33,151 nucleotides of DNA, taken from the NCBI GenBank assembly GCA_903895845.1, contig CAITVK010000116.1, forward strand, positions 1-33,151, given 5' to 3'. Source of the DNA: an uncultured Chitinophagaceae bacterium (lineage in GTDB: Bacteria; Bacteroidota; Bacteroidia; Chitinophagales; Chitinophagaceae). Shown here one piece after another: positions 17,238-26,016 of this stretch. The translations under genes were made by a program, and so were the position numbers. Within the stretch, counting starts at the first letter, position 1, and each line of letters starts with the position of its first letter. Below the pieces are notes generated by a model. The model worked only from the letters and a program-made list of their open reading frames with translations. It was not told the DNA's origin and made no database searches.

Positions 17238-19889
17238 ATGAGAATGAACACGCTTAAAAATTGGATGCTGCTCTGTATGCTTTGCTTGGTATTCTCTGCA
17301 AATGCAACCTATCAGCCCAAATTCTCAACGGCAGGCTTCTTTGCCTTAAATGGTTCTGGCAGAACCGCTTATTCCATGAACATTGCGTGGCGTTTTGTGA
17401 AGAAAGATGCTGTCAATGCGGAGTCAACAACATTTGATGATAGCAAATGGCAGGTTGTTTCCTTGCCGCACGGACTGGAATATCTGCCTGTGGATGCCAG
17501 TGGCGGCGTAAACTATCAAGGCCCTGCCTGGTATCGTAAACACTTCACACCCGATGAGGCACTGAAGGGCAAGAAACTCTTTCTTCACTTCGAAGCCATC
17601 ATGGGTAAATGCAAAGTGTGGGTGAACGGACAACTGGTAGCGGAACATTTTGGAGGTTACCTGCCCGTTATTGCCGATATTTCCAACAATCTTAAATGGG
17701 GTGAGGACAATGTGATTGCCGTGAGGGCTGACAATAGCAACGACCCGCTTTATCTGCCGGGAAAGCCTCAGAATCTCTTGGACTTCTGTTATTTTGGAGG
17801 TATCTATCGGGATAGTTGGCTGGTAGTTCACAACAATGTTTTCATCACTGATCCAAATTATGAGAATGAAGTTGCGGGAGGGGGGCTATTTGTTTCGTAT
17901 GATAAAGTATCGGAAGCAAGTGCCACCGTTAATTTGAAACTCCACGTAAGAAATGAACAGGGCACTGACTTTAAAGGTACTGTCAGTTATGAACTACTGC
18001 AAAGTGATGGGACAATTATCAAAACTTTGTCTGACAAAATAGCTATCCGGGCAGGAAATGCAACAAGTGCTATCAGTCAATTTGAACTTAAGAACCCAAA
18101 CCTTTGGAGTCCTGAATCTCCTTACTTATATCAACTGACTGTTAGGGTAAAAGATGCCAGCGGAAAGGTGGTGGATGGCTATATGCAACGAATTGGCATC
18201 AGGAGTATCGAATTTAAGCAGACAGATGGGCTTTGGTTAAATGGAAAGCCTTACAAGGATAAGCTGATTGGTACAAACCGCCACCAGGACTTTGCGGTGG
18301 TGGGCAATGCGCTGTCTAACAGCACCCATTGGAAAGATGCTAAGAAGTTGCGTGATGCTGGTTTGAAGGTAATCCGTTGCCATTATCCGCAAGACCCTGC
18401 GTTTATGGATGCTTGCGATGAGCTGGGATTGTTTTGTTTGGGTAGTACTGCCGGATGGCAATTCTGGAACAATGATTCGCTGTTTAGTAAACGTGTTTAT
18501 CAGGACATCCGTAACCTCGTTCGTCAGAATAGAAACCATGCTTCCTTGTTTTTCTGGGAACCTGTGTTGAATGAAACGTCTTATCCAGCAACTTTTGCCA
18601 AGAATGCAAAGGCTACGGTGGATGAGGAATATCCTTACCCATATAGTACTTCTGCTTGCGATGATGGTTCAGATGGAGCAGAATATTATTCTTTATTACT
18701 TCGTCCGAGAAAAGATTTAAATCCATCTAAGACCTATTTTATCAGGGAGTGGGGAGACAATGTAGATGACTGGAGTGCACAAAACTCTGATAGCAGGGTA
18801 AACAGGGGATGGGGCGAAGTGCCGATGCTGTTGCAGGCAAAACATTATGGCCGTCCCGACTATGATTTCCTTTGCTTGGATGACATCTACAAAGATGCTC
18901 GTCAGATTGTGGGCGGTTGTTTCTGGCATTCATTTGATTGTCAGCGAGGTTACCATCCTGTGCCGTTCCTGGGTGGGTTTATGGATGCGTTTCGTCAGCC
19001 TAAATATTCTTATTATATGTTTCAGTCGCAACGGTCAGCTCAAAAGAGTAATCTGATTGCGGAAACGGGGCCGATGGTATTCATAGCTAATGCGATGACG
19101 CCTTTCTCTCCCAAAGATGTTACTGTTTATTCCAATTGTGACGAGGTGCGGTTGACATTTTTGAAGGGTGGTGAGCAAAGAATTTATAAAAAGGACTTGA
19201 AAAAGGGAGGGATGCCTTCGCCCGTCATTACATTCAATAATGTTTTTGATTTCATGAAATGTAAGGCATTGGCAAGAGCCAAGAAGCAAGATGATGTGTA
19301 CTTGCTGGCAGAGGGATTGATGGATGGTAAAGTAGTAGCGACCCAAAAGGTTGTACCTGCACAACGTACCGAAAAGCTTGTGCTTTGGCTGGATAATGAA
19401 GGGGTTGACCTTATTGCCAATGGTTCCGACTTTGTTACGGTAGTAGCTGGTATTGCTGATGCAAATGGGACGATTCAACGGTTGTCTAATGATATTGTTA
19501 AGTTCGAGATTGAAGGAGAGGGGCGCCTTTTGGGTGGTGCGGGTCAAGGACTCAATCCGAGGCAGTTGCAATGGGGTACTGCACCCATTCTGGTGCAATC
19601 CACTACAACAGCAGGGGCCATTAAGGTTACAGCAAGTGTTGCTTTTGGAGGTGTTCAACGCCCCGTCAGCGGTGAGTTGATTATTAATAGCACCAACAAT
19701 GCGGTGCCTTCCATTTTTAGTCAGAAAGAAGTGGACGTGATGAATAAACAAGTAATTAAGCAAGAAGAACATCAGTATAATAAGTCTGAATTGGAAAAAG
19801 AGAATGAAAGGTTGAGGCAAGAATTGAATCAGATGAAAGTAAAAGAAGTGGAGCAGCAGCAAACTAAGTTTGGTAATGGGATCAACTAG
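17238..19889 (+). CDS. GH2 glycoside hydrolase with C-terminal coiled coil
   Basis: An 883-residue exported enzyme. Signal peptide about 1-24. A GH2 sugar-binding jelly roll spans about 45-200, then an immunoglobulin-like domain to about 325. The TIM barrel follows (LWLNGKPYKDKLIGTNRHQDF onward). The likely acid/base is Glu446 in WEPVLNE and the likely nucleophile Glu504 in FIREWGD. A GH2 C-terminal beta domain (C5-like, DFVTVVAGIADANGTI) covers about 730-815. The tail, about 834-877, is a strongly charged Glu/Lys/Gln coiled coil (SELEKENERLRQELNQMK), which is unusual for this family. Substrate could be a beta-galactoside, glucuronide or mannoside; the gene context favours a side chain of a uronate polysaccharide. 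It lies 42 bp before the heparinase-like gene. Confidence 0.9.
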   Translation: MRMNTLKNWMLLCMLCLVFSANATYQPKFSTAGFFALNGSGRTAYSMNIAWRFVKKDAVNAESTTFDDSKWQVVSLPHGLEYLPVDASGGVNYQGPAWYRKHFTPDEALKGKKLFLHFEAIMGKCKVWVNGQLVAEHFGGYLPVIADISNNLKWGEDNVIAVRADNSNDPLYLPGKPQNLLDFCYFGGIYRDSWLVVHNNVFITDPNYENEVAGGGLFVSYDKVSEASATVNLKLHVRNEQGTDFKGTVSYELLQSDGTIIKTLSDKIAIRAGNATSAISQFELKNPNLWSPESPYLYQLTVRVKDASGKVVDGYMQRIGIRSIEFKQTDGLWLNGKPYKDKLIGTNRHQDFAVVGNALSNSTHWKDAKKLRDAGLKVIRCHYPQDPAFMDACDELGLFCLGSTAGWQFWNNDSLFSKRVYQDIRNLVRQNRNHASLFFWEPVLNETSYPATFAKNAKATVDEEYPYPYSTSACDDGSDGAEYYSLLLRPRKDLNPSKTYFIREWGDNVDDWSAQNSDSRVNRGWGEVPMLLQAKHYGRPDYDFLCLDDIYKDARQIVGGCFWHSFDCQRGYHPVPFLGGFMDAFRQPKYSYYMFQSQRSAQKSNLIAETGPMVFIANAMTPFSPKDVTVYSNCDEVRLTFLKGGEQRIYKKDLKKGGMPSPVITFNNVFDFMKCKALARAKKQDDVYLLAEGLMDGKVVATQKVVPAQRTEKLVLWLDNEGVDLIANGSDFVTVVAGIADANGTIQRLSNDIVKFEIEGEGRLLGGAGQGLNPRQLQWGTAPILVQSTTTAGAIKVTASVAFGGVQRPVSGELIINSTNNAVPSIFSQKEVDVMNKQVIKQEEHQYNKSELEKENERLRQELNQMKVKEVEQQQTKFGNGIN

Positions 19890-19931
19890 TTTGAAATAGC
19901 TTAATCTTGCCTGTAATTTACAATACAACGG

Positions 19932-21797
19932 ATGCACATGAAACATAAATATATGAATAGAAGCGGGTTACTCGGAGGGATGGTGTCACTTATTATGATA
20001 CTATTGTTAGTGTCTTTTGCTAAGGCGCAGGAAAAGTATGTTTCTACTGATTATCAGCCACAGGCACATCCCAGACTTTTGCTTTTGAATGGAGAGGAAG
20101 AGGGTATCAGGCAATCAACTCAGAATGAACCCTTGAAAATGAAGGTTCATGAGGCAATCATCAATGAAAGTAAACATATCCTTACTAAATCCTTTGTAGA
20201 ACATAAGCTGGAAGGAAGGCGGTTGTTGAGTCAATCGAGAGAGTTTCTTCGTAGAATCTTCTTCCTTTCCTATGCCTATAGAATGACTGGAGAAGCACAA
20301 TATGCTGAACGGGCTGAGAAAGAAATGTTAGCAGTGGCAGCCTTCAACGATTGGAATCCATCCCATTATCTGGATGTTGCGGAGATGACGACAGGGATGG
20401 CCATTGGTTATGACTGGTTGTATCCTTCTCTGTCGGATGCATCCAGGAAAAGTATTGCCAATGCGATCATTGGGTTGGGTTTAACCCCTTCATTGGATAC
20501 TGTTAAATGCAAATCGTGGTTGCGTGGGACTAATAACTGGAATCAGGTATGCAATACAGGGATGACTTTGGGGGCACTGGCAGTGTATGAATCGGATCCT
20601 TCATTAGCAAACAAGATTATCAATCGTAGTATTAATGCCATTCAACTGGCAATGAAGGAATATGCACCTGATGGTGCTTATCAGGAAGGCTATGGTTATT
20701 GGGAATATGGTACTACTTACAATACACTTTTTCTTACTGCGATTGAAAAGGCTTTTGGTCAGGACTTTGGACTCGCTAAGTTTAAAGGCTTTCTGCAAAC
20801 TAGTACTTATATGCTGAATATGACAGGACCTAAAGGAGAAAGCTTCAATTACTCCGATGCAGGTAATTCAATCAGGACTGTTGCACCTGCTATGTTTTGG
20901 TTTCAGAATAAAAATAAAGACAATACCACCCTTTACAGTCAGCAGATTTTCCTGAAGATGTGCAATCCTGCTTCTTTGGCAAAGGATAGGTTCATGCCCG
21001 CCCTTTTGTTGTGGGCAAAGGATATTCAGTTTTCTACAATTACCAAGCCTACCAATCATTTGTGGATAGGGCAGGGGCATACACCCGTTGCTTTGATGCG
21101 TACTTCATGGGATAAACCCAATGATATTTTTGTTGGATTGAAGGGAGGTTCACCATCAACCAATCATGCACACATGGATGTAGGTTCTTTTGTGATTGAT
21201 GCGTTGGGAGAGCGTTGGGCAATGGATCTGGGTATGGAAAACTATACTGCTATTGAGGCGCAAGGAGTTGACCTGTTCAATAACAAACAAAATAGTCCTC
21301 GTTGGCAGGTATTCCGACATAGTAACTATCATCACAATACACTTACTGTGGATGGGGCTTTACAAAATGTAAAAGGCTACGCTGCCATTACCTCCTCTAA
21401 TGATGCCCTTGATTCGTTGAGTGCAACTGCCAATTTAACTACCTTATATACCCCTGCTTTGTCTTCTGTTATTAGGACGGTGGCTATTGTAAACAAAGAA
21501 AAGGTAGTAGTGAAAGATGAGGTTAAGAACACAGATAAGTCTACCAGTGTTCGTTGGACATTGGTTACGCCCGCAACTGTTACGATTGTTAATGATTACA
21601 CCATCAAGTTGTCACAGCATCAGAAAGATGTATATGTACGATTGACTTATGCAGGTAAAGCAAGTACGTTTTCTACACCAGCAACACCAACTACTACTTA
21701 TGAGAGACAAAATGATGGGGTTCAGTTGACAGGGTTTGATGTAGTTGTTGCGCCCAATGAACAGACTGAATGGCGTGTGACTTTCAGTGCGCAGTAG
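19932..21797 (+). CDS. Heparinase II/III-family polysaccharide lyase
   Basis: A 621-residue exported protein. The signal peptide ends near AKA-QE (about residue 34). Residues about 75-350 form the helical barrel half, with HYLDVAEMTTGMAIGYDWLYP and NNWNQVCNTGMTLGALA (Asn201-Asn204). About 375-620 is the beta-sheet half, with the hallmark NHAHMDVGSFVIDALGERW (His412, His414) and HHNTLTVDG. This two-part layout is that of heparinase II/III-like lyases, which cleave uronic-acid polysaccharides by beta-elimination through Asn/His/Tyr residues. The exact PL family (for example PL12, PL21, PL33 or others) cannot be settled by eye. It is flanked by GH2 and PL8 genes and is probably co-transcribed. 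The first Met (19932) or the third residue could be the start. Confidence 0.88.
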   Translation: MHMKHKYMNRSGLLGGMVSLIMILLLVSFAKAQEKYVSTDYQPQAHPRLLLLNGEEEGIRQSTQNEPLKMKVHEAIINESKHILTKSFVEHKLEGRRLLSQSREFLRRIFFLSYAYRMTGEAQYAERAEKEMLAVAAFNDWNPSHYLDVAEMTTGMAIGYDWLYPSLSDASRKSIANAIIGLGLTPSLDTVKCKSWLRGTNNWNQVCNTGMTLGALAVYESDPSLANKIINRSINAIQLAMKEYAPDGAYQEGYGYWEYGTTYNTLFLTAIEKAFGQDFGLAKFKGFLQTSTYMLNMTGPKGESFNYSDAGNSIRTVAPAMFWFQNKNKDNTTLYSQQIFLKMCNPASLAKDRFMPALLLWAKDIQFSTITKPTNHLWIGQGHTPVALMRTSWDKPNDIFVGLKGGSPSTNHAHMDVGSFVIDALGERWAMDLGMENYTAIEAQGVDLFNNKQNSPRWQVFRHSNYHHNTLTVDGALQNVKGYAAITSSNDALDSLSATANLTTLYTPALSSVIRTVAIVNKEKVVVKDEVKNTDKSTSVRWTLVTPATVTIVNDYTIKLSQHQKDVYVRLTYAGKASTFSTPATPTTTYERQNDGVQLTGFDVVVAPNEQTEWRVTFSAQ

Positions 21798-21896
21798 TTG
21801 TAGAATTCAATCAGTGTTGCTTTGCTTAAAAGGAAGAATAGCGAAAATAAGTTTGAAGATTAGTCACATTTAGGATAAAAAGAGTATCTAGTTAAT

Positions 21897-24668
21897 ATGT
21901 TCAACAAAATATACACCCGCCGTTTAGTAACTATTGCTGTTTTGTATTTGCTGATAGTTTGTAGTGCTTCTGCGCAAACACAGGCTGATACAGATACAAT
22001 AACGGCTCGTTTCAGGAATTATGTCCTTACTGCTTCTACAACGCCTGATGCTACAATCAAGACCTATCTGGATAGCATGCAGGCAGATGGTAGTTGGAAT
22101 GATGTTAACTATGCAGACAAATCCCTGACCAATTGGTTGCCTATTGTCCACCTGAACAGGCTATTGGCTATCTGTATTTCTTATAATTCAACTAAGAGCA
22201 GTTTCTATCACAATGCCGCTACAAAAACTAAGATATATGCTGCGTTTAACTTCTGGAATGTGCAAGCGCCTGTTTCAAATAATTGGTATGAGAATGATAT
22301 TGCTGGACCAACTGTATATGGTAAAAGCTTATTGGCGATGAAAACGGGTAATGCCTACGGATTCAGCAAGGATACATTGTATTCACTTGCCGATCAGGGG
22401 CTAAACTATTATGATGTATCGGCGGCTATTTATGTCCCTCAAGCAAATGAAGCTGTACAAGGATCTAATCAGACGCTGAATCTAGAAACATCCATGTTTA
22501 AGGCGTGTGTGAAAGATAGTACTGATGAATTGAGGAGAGACTTCGATACTGCCTTTGCCAGTATCATGATATTTCCTGGAACAGGACTAGGAATGAAGGT
22601 AGATAATAGCTACTACATGCACGGTTCACAGTTATATAATTGGGGATATGGAACTGCGTTTTTGGGTGGTGTCTCCTTTTTTGCTTATTACGCCAGAAAC
22701 ACAGCTTATGCTACGTCAACCGCTAATATCAAAACCTTGATAGACTTTGTATTGGATGGTCAGCAGTGGATGCAACAAAAGAACACCGCCGATTTTGATG
22801 CGATTGGAAGGGGTATATCAAGGAGTGGGGGATTGGTAGCGAGTGGTATCCGAAGTAATTGCCTTAATTACCTGATAGGTCTGAATGTTGGATATCGTAC
22901 GACTGAATTGAACAACTATTATAAGTTTGCTAATGGTGGGAATGTTTCCTTTCAATCGCCCGGCAATAAACAATTCTTTAAGTCTGATTTCATGACACAC
23001 CATGGTACAAACTTTTATCTTTCTGTAAAGACTCCTTCCAAAAGAACAATAGCATCTGAGTCGTTAAATGGCGAAAACCTTAAGGCCAAATACATGCCTT
23101 GGGGTAGTACCAATATCATGATTAATGGCGATGAATATCAGGATGCAATACCTGTTTGGGACTGGACAAGAGTACCCGGAACAACAGGTGCAAATGACCC
23201 TAACGCCAACTATACTAAAATGCCTGCTAATGGCTTCAAGACAACTACTTCTGTAGCAGGTGGCGTATCCAATGGCGTTTATGGTTTGTCGGCAGATGCA
23301 TTTACATGGGATTCAGTTTCAGGCAAGAAAGCTTACTTCTTTACGCCCGATGGGATGTATTGTATGGGGGCAGCTATTAAATCTACCAAAGTGGGCAGGA
23401 ATATCGTAACGAGTGTAAACCAATGTATGTCCTCTGGAACGATAACTGTAGACAGTGCTGGTAGTCAGTCGGCGTTTACCACACAGCAGGTTACTTCTTC
23501 AAATGTTACGTGGGTTCACCATAACAATGTAGGGTATCTTTTCCCAAACAATGGTAAGGTCACGATATCCAATAAAGTTCAGACTGGTTCCTGGAGTAGT
23601 ATCAACTCTGCTCAATCGGCCACTGCGGTATCCAATAGCATCTTTAGTTTATGGGTTAATCACGGTGTGTTACCAACGGCAAGTACCTACGAATATATAG
23701 TTGCCCCTTACAAGAGTGTTAGTGGTTTTGCGAGTTGGGTTAGTAACTGTCAATTAAAAAAGATTGCCAATAACTCGGGTTTTCAAGCGTTTTATGATGA
23801 CAGTGCCAAGGTATATGCAGTAGCATTTTATGTTGCGGGAGGAGCGTTACTGGATACTGCCAATAAGTTTTATGTACGATCCAATAACCCTGCGTTGTTG
23901 TTGATTCAGAAACAAGCTAGTGGTTATGCCATTTCTGTTGCAGATCCTACACAGTTGTTGGATTCACTTGGGTTGACAATCTCCTCAAAACTTACGGGTG
24001 CTAATGCTACTATCAATGGCGATTCAACTTTTATCAGTATACAATTGCCTACGGGGGATACTGCTGGTAAGACTGTTACAAATACTTACACCTTATACAA
24101 TCCATTGCCGATTCATTTTATAGGAGTCAAGGCAAACTACATACATGCGCAGGCTATCATTGATTGGGAGGTAAATGAGAGTGAAGCGGTTAAAGTATTT
24201 GAAATTGAAAGGTCTGTTGACGGAATTAATTTCATTAAGATAGGCGAACAGGCTAGTAATCATTTGCCAGCAAGTAGTTATTCTTTTGTGGATACTAAGT
24301 CTTCGGCGGTGAACTATTACCGCATCAGGTCGGTTGATGCATTGGGTGCCAGTTCATATAGTAGCGTTATAAAGCTAATAACCAGCAATGCGCATCTTAC
24401 AACGTATTCGATCTATCCGAATCCATTGAGAGGAAAAGTAATTAATGTGCAGTTGAGCAATGTTGAGACAGGTAAATATTTAGTGGATATATATAATGCC
24501 ATCGGGCAACGTGTGGACGAGCAAACCATCACGCATACGGGTGGTAATGGTACCTACTCTTTAAAATCTAGCAATCTGTTGGCAAATGGTAATTATCAGA
24601 TAGTTGTCAGGGATGCTACTGGTGGACAATTGGTTTATGAAACAGTGATATTGGTTCTCGCTAAATAA
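21897..24668 (+). CDS. PL8-family polysaccharide lyase with T9SS tail
   Basis: A 923-residue secreted lyase. Signal peptide about 1-26. The alpha/alpha toroid (about 30-390) has NNWYENDIAGP, GSNQTLNLET and DNSYYMHGSQLYNWGYG. Asn191, His242 and Tyr251 match the Asn/His/Tyr catalytic set of PL8, and the His-Tyr spacing of 9 equals that in known hyaluronate lyases. GRGISRSG follows. A beta-sandwich region covers about 390-745. An Fn3-like domain lies at about 748-835 and a T9SS sorting domain from YPNPLRGK (about 840) to the end. PL8 enzymes cleave hyaluronan, chondroitin or xanthan; the specificity cannot be read here. The Fn3 and sorting domains closely resemble those of the giant protein. It is the last gene of the plus-strand cluster and is followed by a bidirectional terminator. 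Confidence 0.92.
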   Translation: MFNKIYTRRLVTIAVLYLLIVCSASAQTQADTDTITARFRNYVLTASTTPDATIKTYLDSMQADGSWNDVNYADKSLTNWLPIVHLNRLLAICISYNSTKSSFYHNAATKTKIYAAFNFWNVQAPVSNNWYENDIAGPTVYGKSLLAMKTGNAYGFSKDTLYSLADQGLNYYDVSAAIYVPQANEAVQGSNQTLNLETSMFKACVKDSTDELRRDFDTAFASIMIFPGTGLGMKVDNSYYMHGSQLYNWGYGTAFLGGVSFFAYYARNTAYATSTANIKTLIDFVLDGQQWMQQKNTADFDAIGRGISRSGGLVASGIRSNCLNYLIGLNVGYRTTELNNYYKFANGGNVSFQSPGNKQFFKSDFMTHHGTNFYLSVKTPSKRTIASESLNGENLKAKYMPWGSTNIMINGDEYQDAIPVWDWTRVPGTTGANDPNANYTKMPANGFKTTTSVAGGVSNGVYGLSADAFTWDSVSGKKAYFFTPDGMYCMGAAIKSTKVGRNIVTSVNQCMSSGTITVDSAGSQSAFTTQQVTSSNVTWVHHNNVGYLFPNNGKVTISNKVQTGSWSSINSAQSATAVSNSIFSLWVNHGVLPTASTYEYIVAPYKSVSGFASWVSNCQLKKIANNSGFQAFYDDSAKVYAVAFYVAGGALLDTANKFYVRSNNPALLLIQKQASGYAISVADPTQLLDSLGLTISSKLTGANATINGDSTFISIQLPTGDTAGKTVTNTYTLYNPLPIHFIGVKANYIHAQAIIDWEVNESEAVKVFEIERSVDGINFIKIGEQASNHLPASSYSFVDTKSSAVNYYRIRSVDALGASSYSSVIKLITSNAHLTTYSIYPNPLRGKVINVQLSNVETGKYLVDIYNAIGQRVDEQTITHTGGNGTYSLKSSNLLANGNYQIVVRDATGGQLVYETVILVLAK

Positions 24669-24987
24669 TTAATACATCAAAATAAGTAAGGTAGGGTAGG
24701 AAGAAGATCATTAAAAGTATTCTTACTTTAGCTAGTTGTAGTAACTGTTAGTTCATGCAGCGTGAGAGGTCAGATTCGAGATTCAAAGGCTATTGGTAAA
24801 CGGACAACTATCTTAAAAAAAACATTAAGGAAAGGTCCGATTCGATATGTTACTTCCGTAATTTAATAATGCTTTACGTTTGTTAGGTAGTAATTCTCAC
24901 TTAAGATACCATCAGGTCAAATAATTAAAATAGGTCTATTATACAGCCATGGTCAGCACAAAAATACAGAAGATGTGATAATAAAAC
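24669..24987. other. Intergenic sequence after PL8 gene, nothing recognised
   Basis: AT-rich sequence between the end of the lyase cluster and the terminator hairpin. No gene, RNA or repeat is supported. Confidence 0.4.
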
Positions 24988-25030
24988 AAAAGAGCGGTTG
25001 TCACCAATTAGTAACAACTGCCCTTTTATT
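24988..25030. terminator. Bidirectional terminator between convergent clusters
   Basis: AAAAGAGCGGTTGT pairs with ACAACTGCCCTTTT with one mismatch around a loop of roughly 12 nt. T-rich stretches follow on both strands (ttttatttt on plus; ttttgtttt on minus). It lies between the convergent ends of the lyase cluster (24668) and the respiratory cluster (25138). Confidence 0.7.
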
Positions 25031-25137
25031 TTCTCACTTACTCCAGATACCCATGTAGATTTGCTTACTTAACGTGGGCGTCGGCATTCAATCTTTATTC
25101 AATTAAAATAGTCAATCTAACTGAACACTATATAAGG

Positions 25138-26016
25138 TTATTCTATGCCTAATGTTTTTATCTTTCTTATTTGTCCTACTAGGTAAACTAAAATAATCCA
25201 CACAACGCCAATAATAGAATATGCCAATAACTCTAGCCATATTGGTGAATGACCTCTTCTTGCAAACAAAGTTCTTCTATCAAACCTAGATACATATTCC
25301 ATTTTAGCCCCCCAAGGCACCAGCTCTTCTACAGTTAGATTCCCGTATGTGTCATTGTCTTCTACCTTGGCAATTAAAGTCAGATTACCATTCAGGTCTC
25401 CTGGCAAAGAATCTCTTTTAAAGTCTGCTGAAATAGATCCTGTAGAATCAGTGGTGTAGGTTTGAGTCTCACCTACATTTAGATCTCCTCCCATCCTTTT
25501 GATTGCTACTTTTAGGTCAACCCCTTTAACTGGTGTCCAGCCGGTATCTTTCAGTTCCAAGACCATCACATTTATTTTCTTATCAGCAGTTGTGTCAATC
25601 TTTAGTTTCGCTTTCACTACATCTGTAGACGCTTTCGTTTGATCGAACACTTTGTTAGCCTTAGAAACCACAACAAAGGTTTGCTTTGCCGATTTCACCC
25701 ATTCACTTTGTGCAGAGGCGGGAATCATCAAAGGAGCTTCGCCTTTATCGTTGGTTACTGCCTTGCCTAGCAGATGCGATTCAGCAGAATCGTTTGTTAT
25801 ATAAAAACTCACTTCAATAGCTGGTATTGGAAGAAACTTGCCATCTATCTTACACTTGGTATGTGCCACCAGATATTGAGTCTGATTGTTACTATTAAAA
25901 TAACTGGTACTCAACATCAAGTCTTTTTTATCTCCATCCTGCGCTATCGCAACGGTAGCCATCATACCCAATAGTAGTACAGCTAAGAGTATCGATTTGT
26001 AACTATTCTTTTTCAT
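25138..26016 (-). CDS. Exported, C-terminally membrane-anchored Ig-like protein
   Basis: About 292 residues from the chosen start at 26016 (MKKNSYKS), which gives a clean signal peptide ending near AIA-QD. A longer form from 26073 lacks this feature. The body (about 25-240) is predicted extracytoplasmic and beta-rich, probably two Ig-like or carboxypeptidase-regulatory-like domains. One membrane helix (about 257-280, IWLELLAYSIIGVVWIILVY) sits near the C-terminus, with a short basic cytoplasmic tail. I do not recognise a named family. It is the last gene of the minus-strand cluster and overlaps the NrfD gene by 14 nt, so it is probably translationally coupled and a partner of that membrane complex. 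A structural or assembly subunit is the best guess. Confidence 0.8.
   Translation of the reverse strand: MKKNSYKSILLAVLLLGMMATVAIAQDGDKKDLMLSTSYFNSNNQTQYLVAHTKCKIDGKFLPIPAIEVSFYITNDSAESHLLGKAVTNDKGEAPLMIPASAQSEWVKSAKQTFVVVSKANKVFDQTKASTDVVKAKLKIDTTADKKINVMVLELKDTGWTPVKGVDLKVAIKRMGGDLNVGETQTYTTDSTGSISADFKRDSLPGDLNGNLTLIAKVEDNDTYGNLTVEELVPWGAKMEYVSRFDRRTLFARRGHSPIWLELLAYSIIGVVWIILVYLVGQIRKIKTLGIE

Noticed and set aside
19035-19946. 303-residue minus-strand frame opposite the end of the GH2 gene
   Set aside because: It lies wholly antisense to a well-supported GH2 domain and coiled-coil tail and has no recognisable domain.
14172-24668. A complete Sus-type polysaccharide utilization locus
   Set aside because: No SusC-like TonB receptor, SusD-like lipoprotein or regulator could be found in the window, so only an enzyme cluster is claimed.
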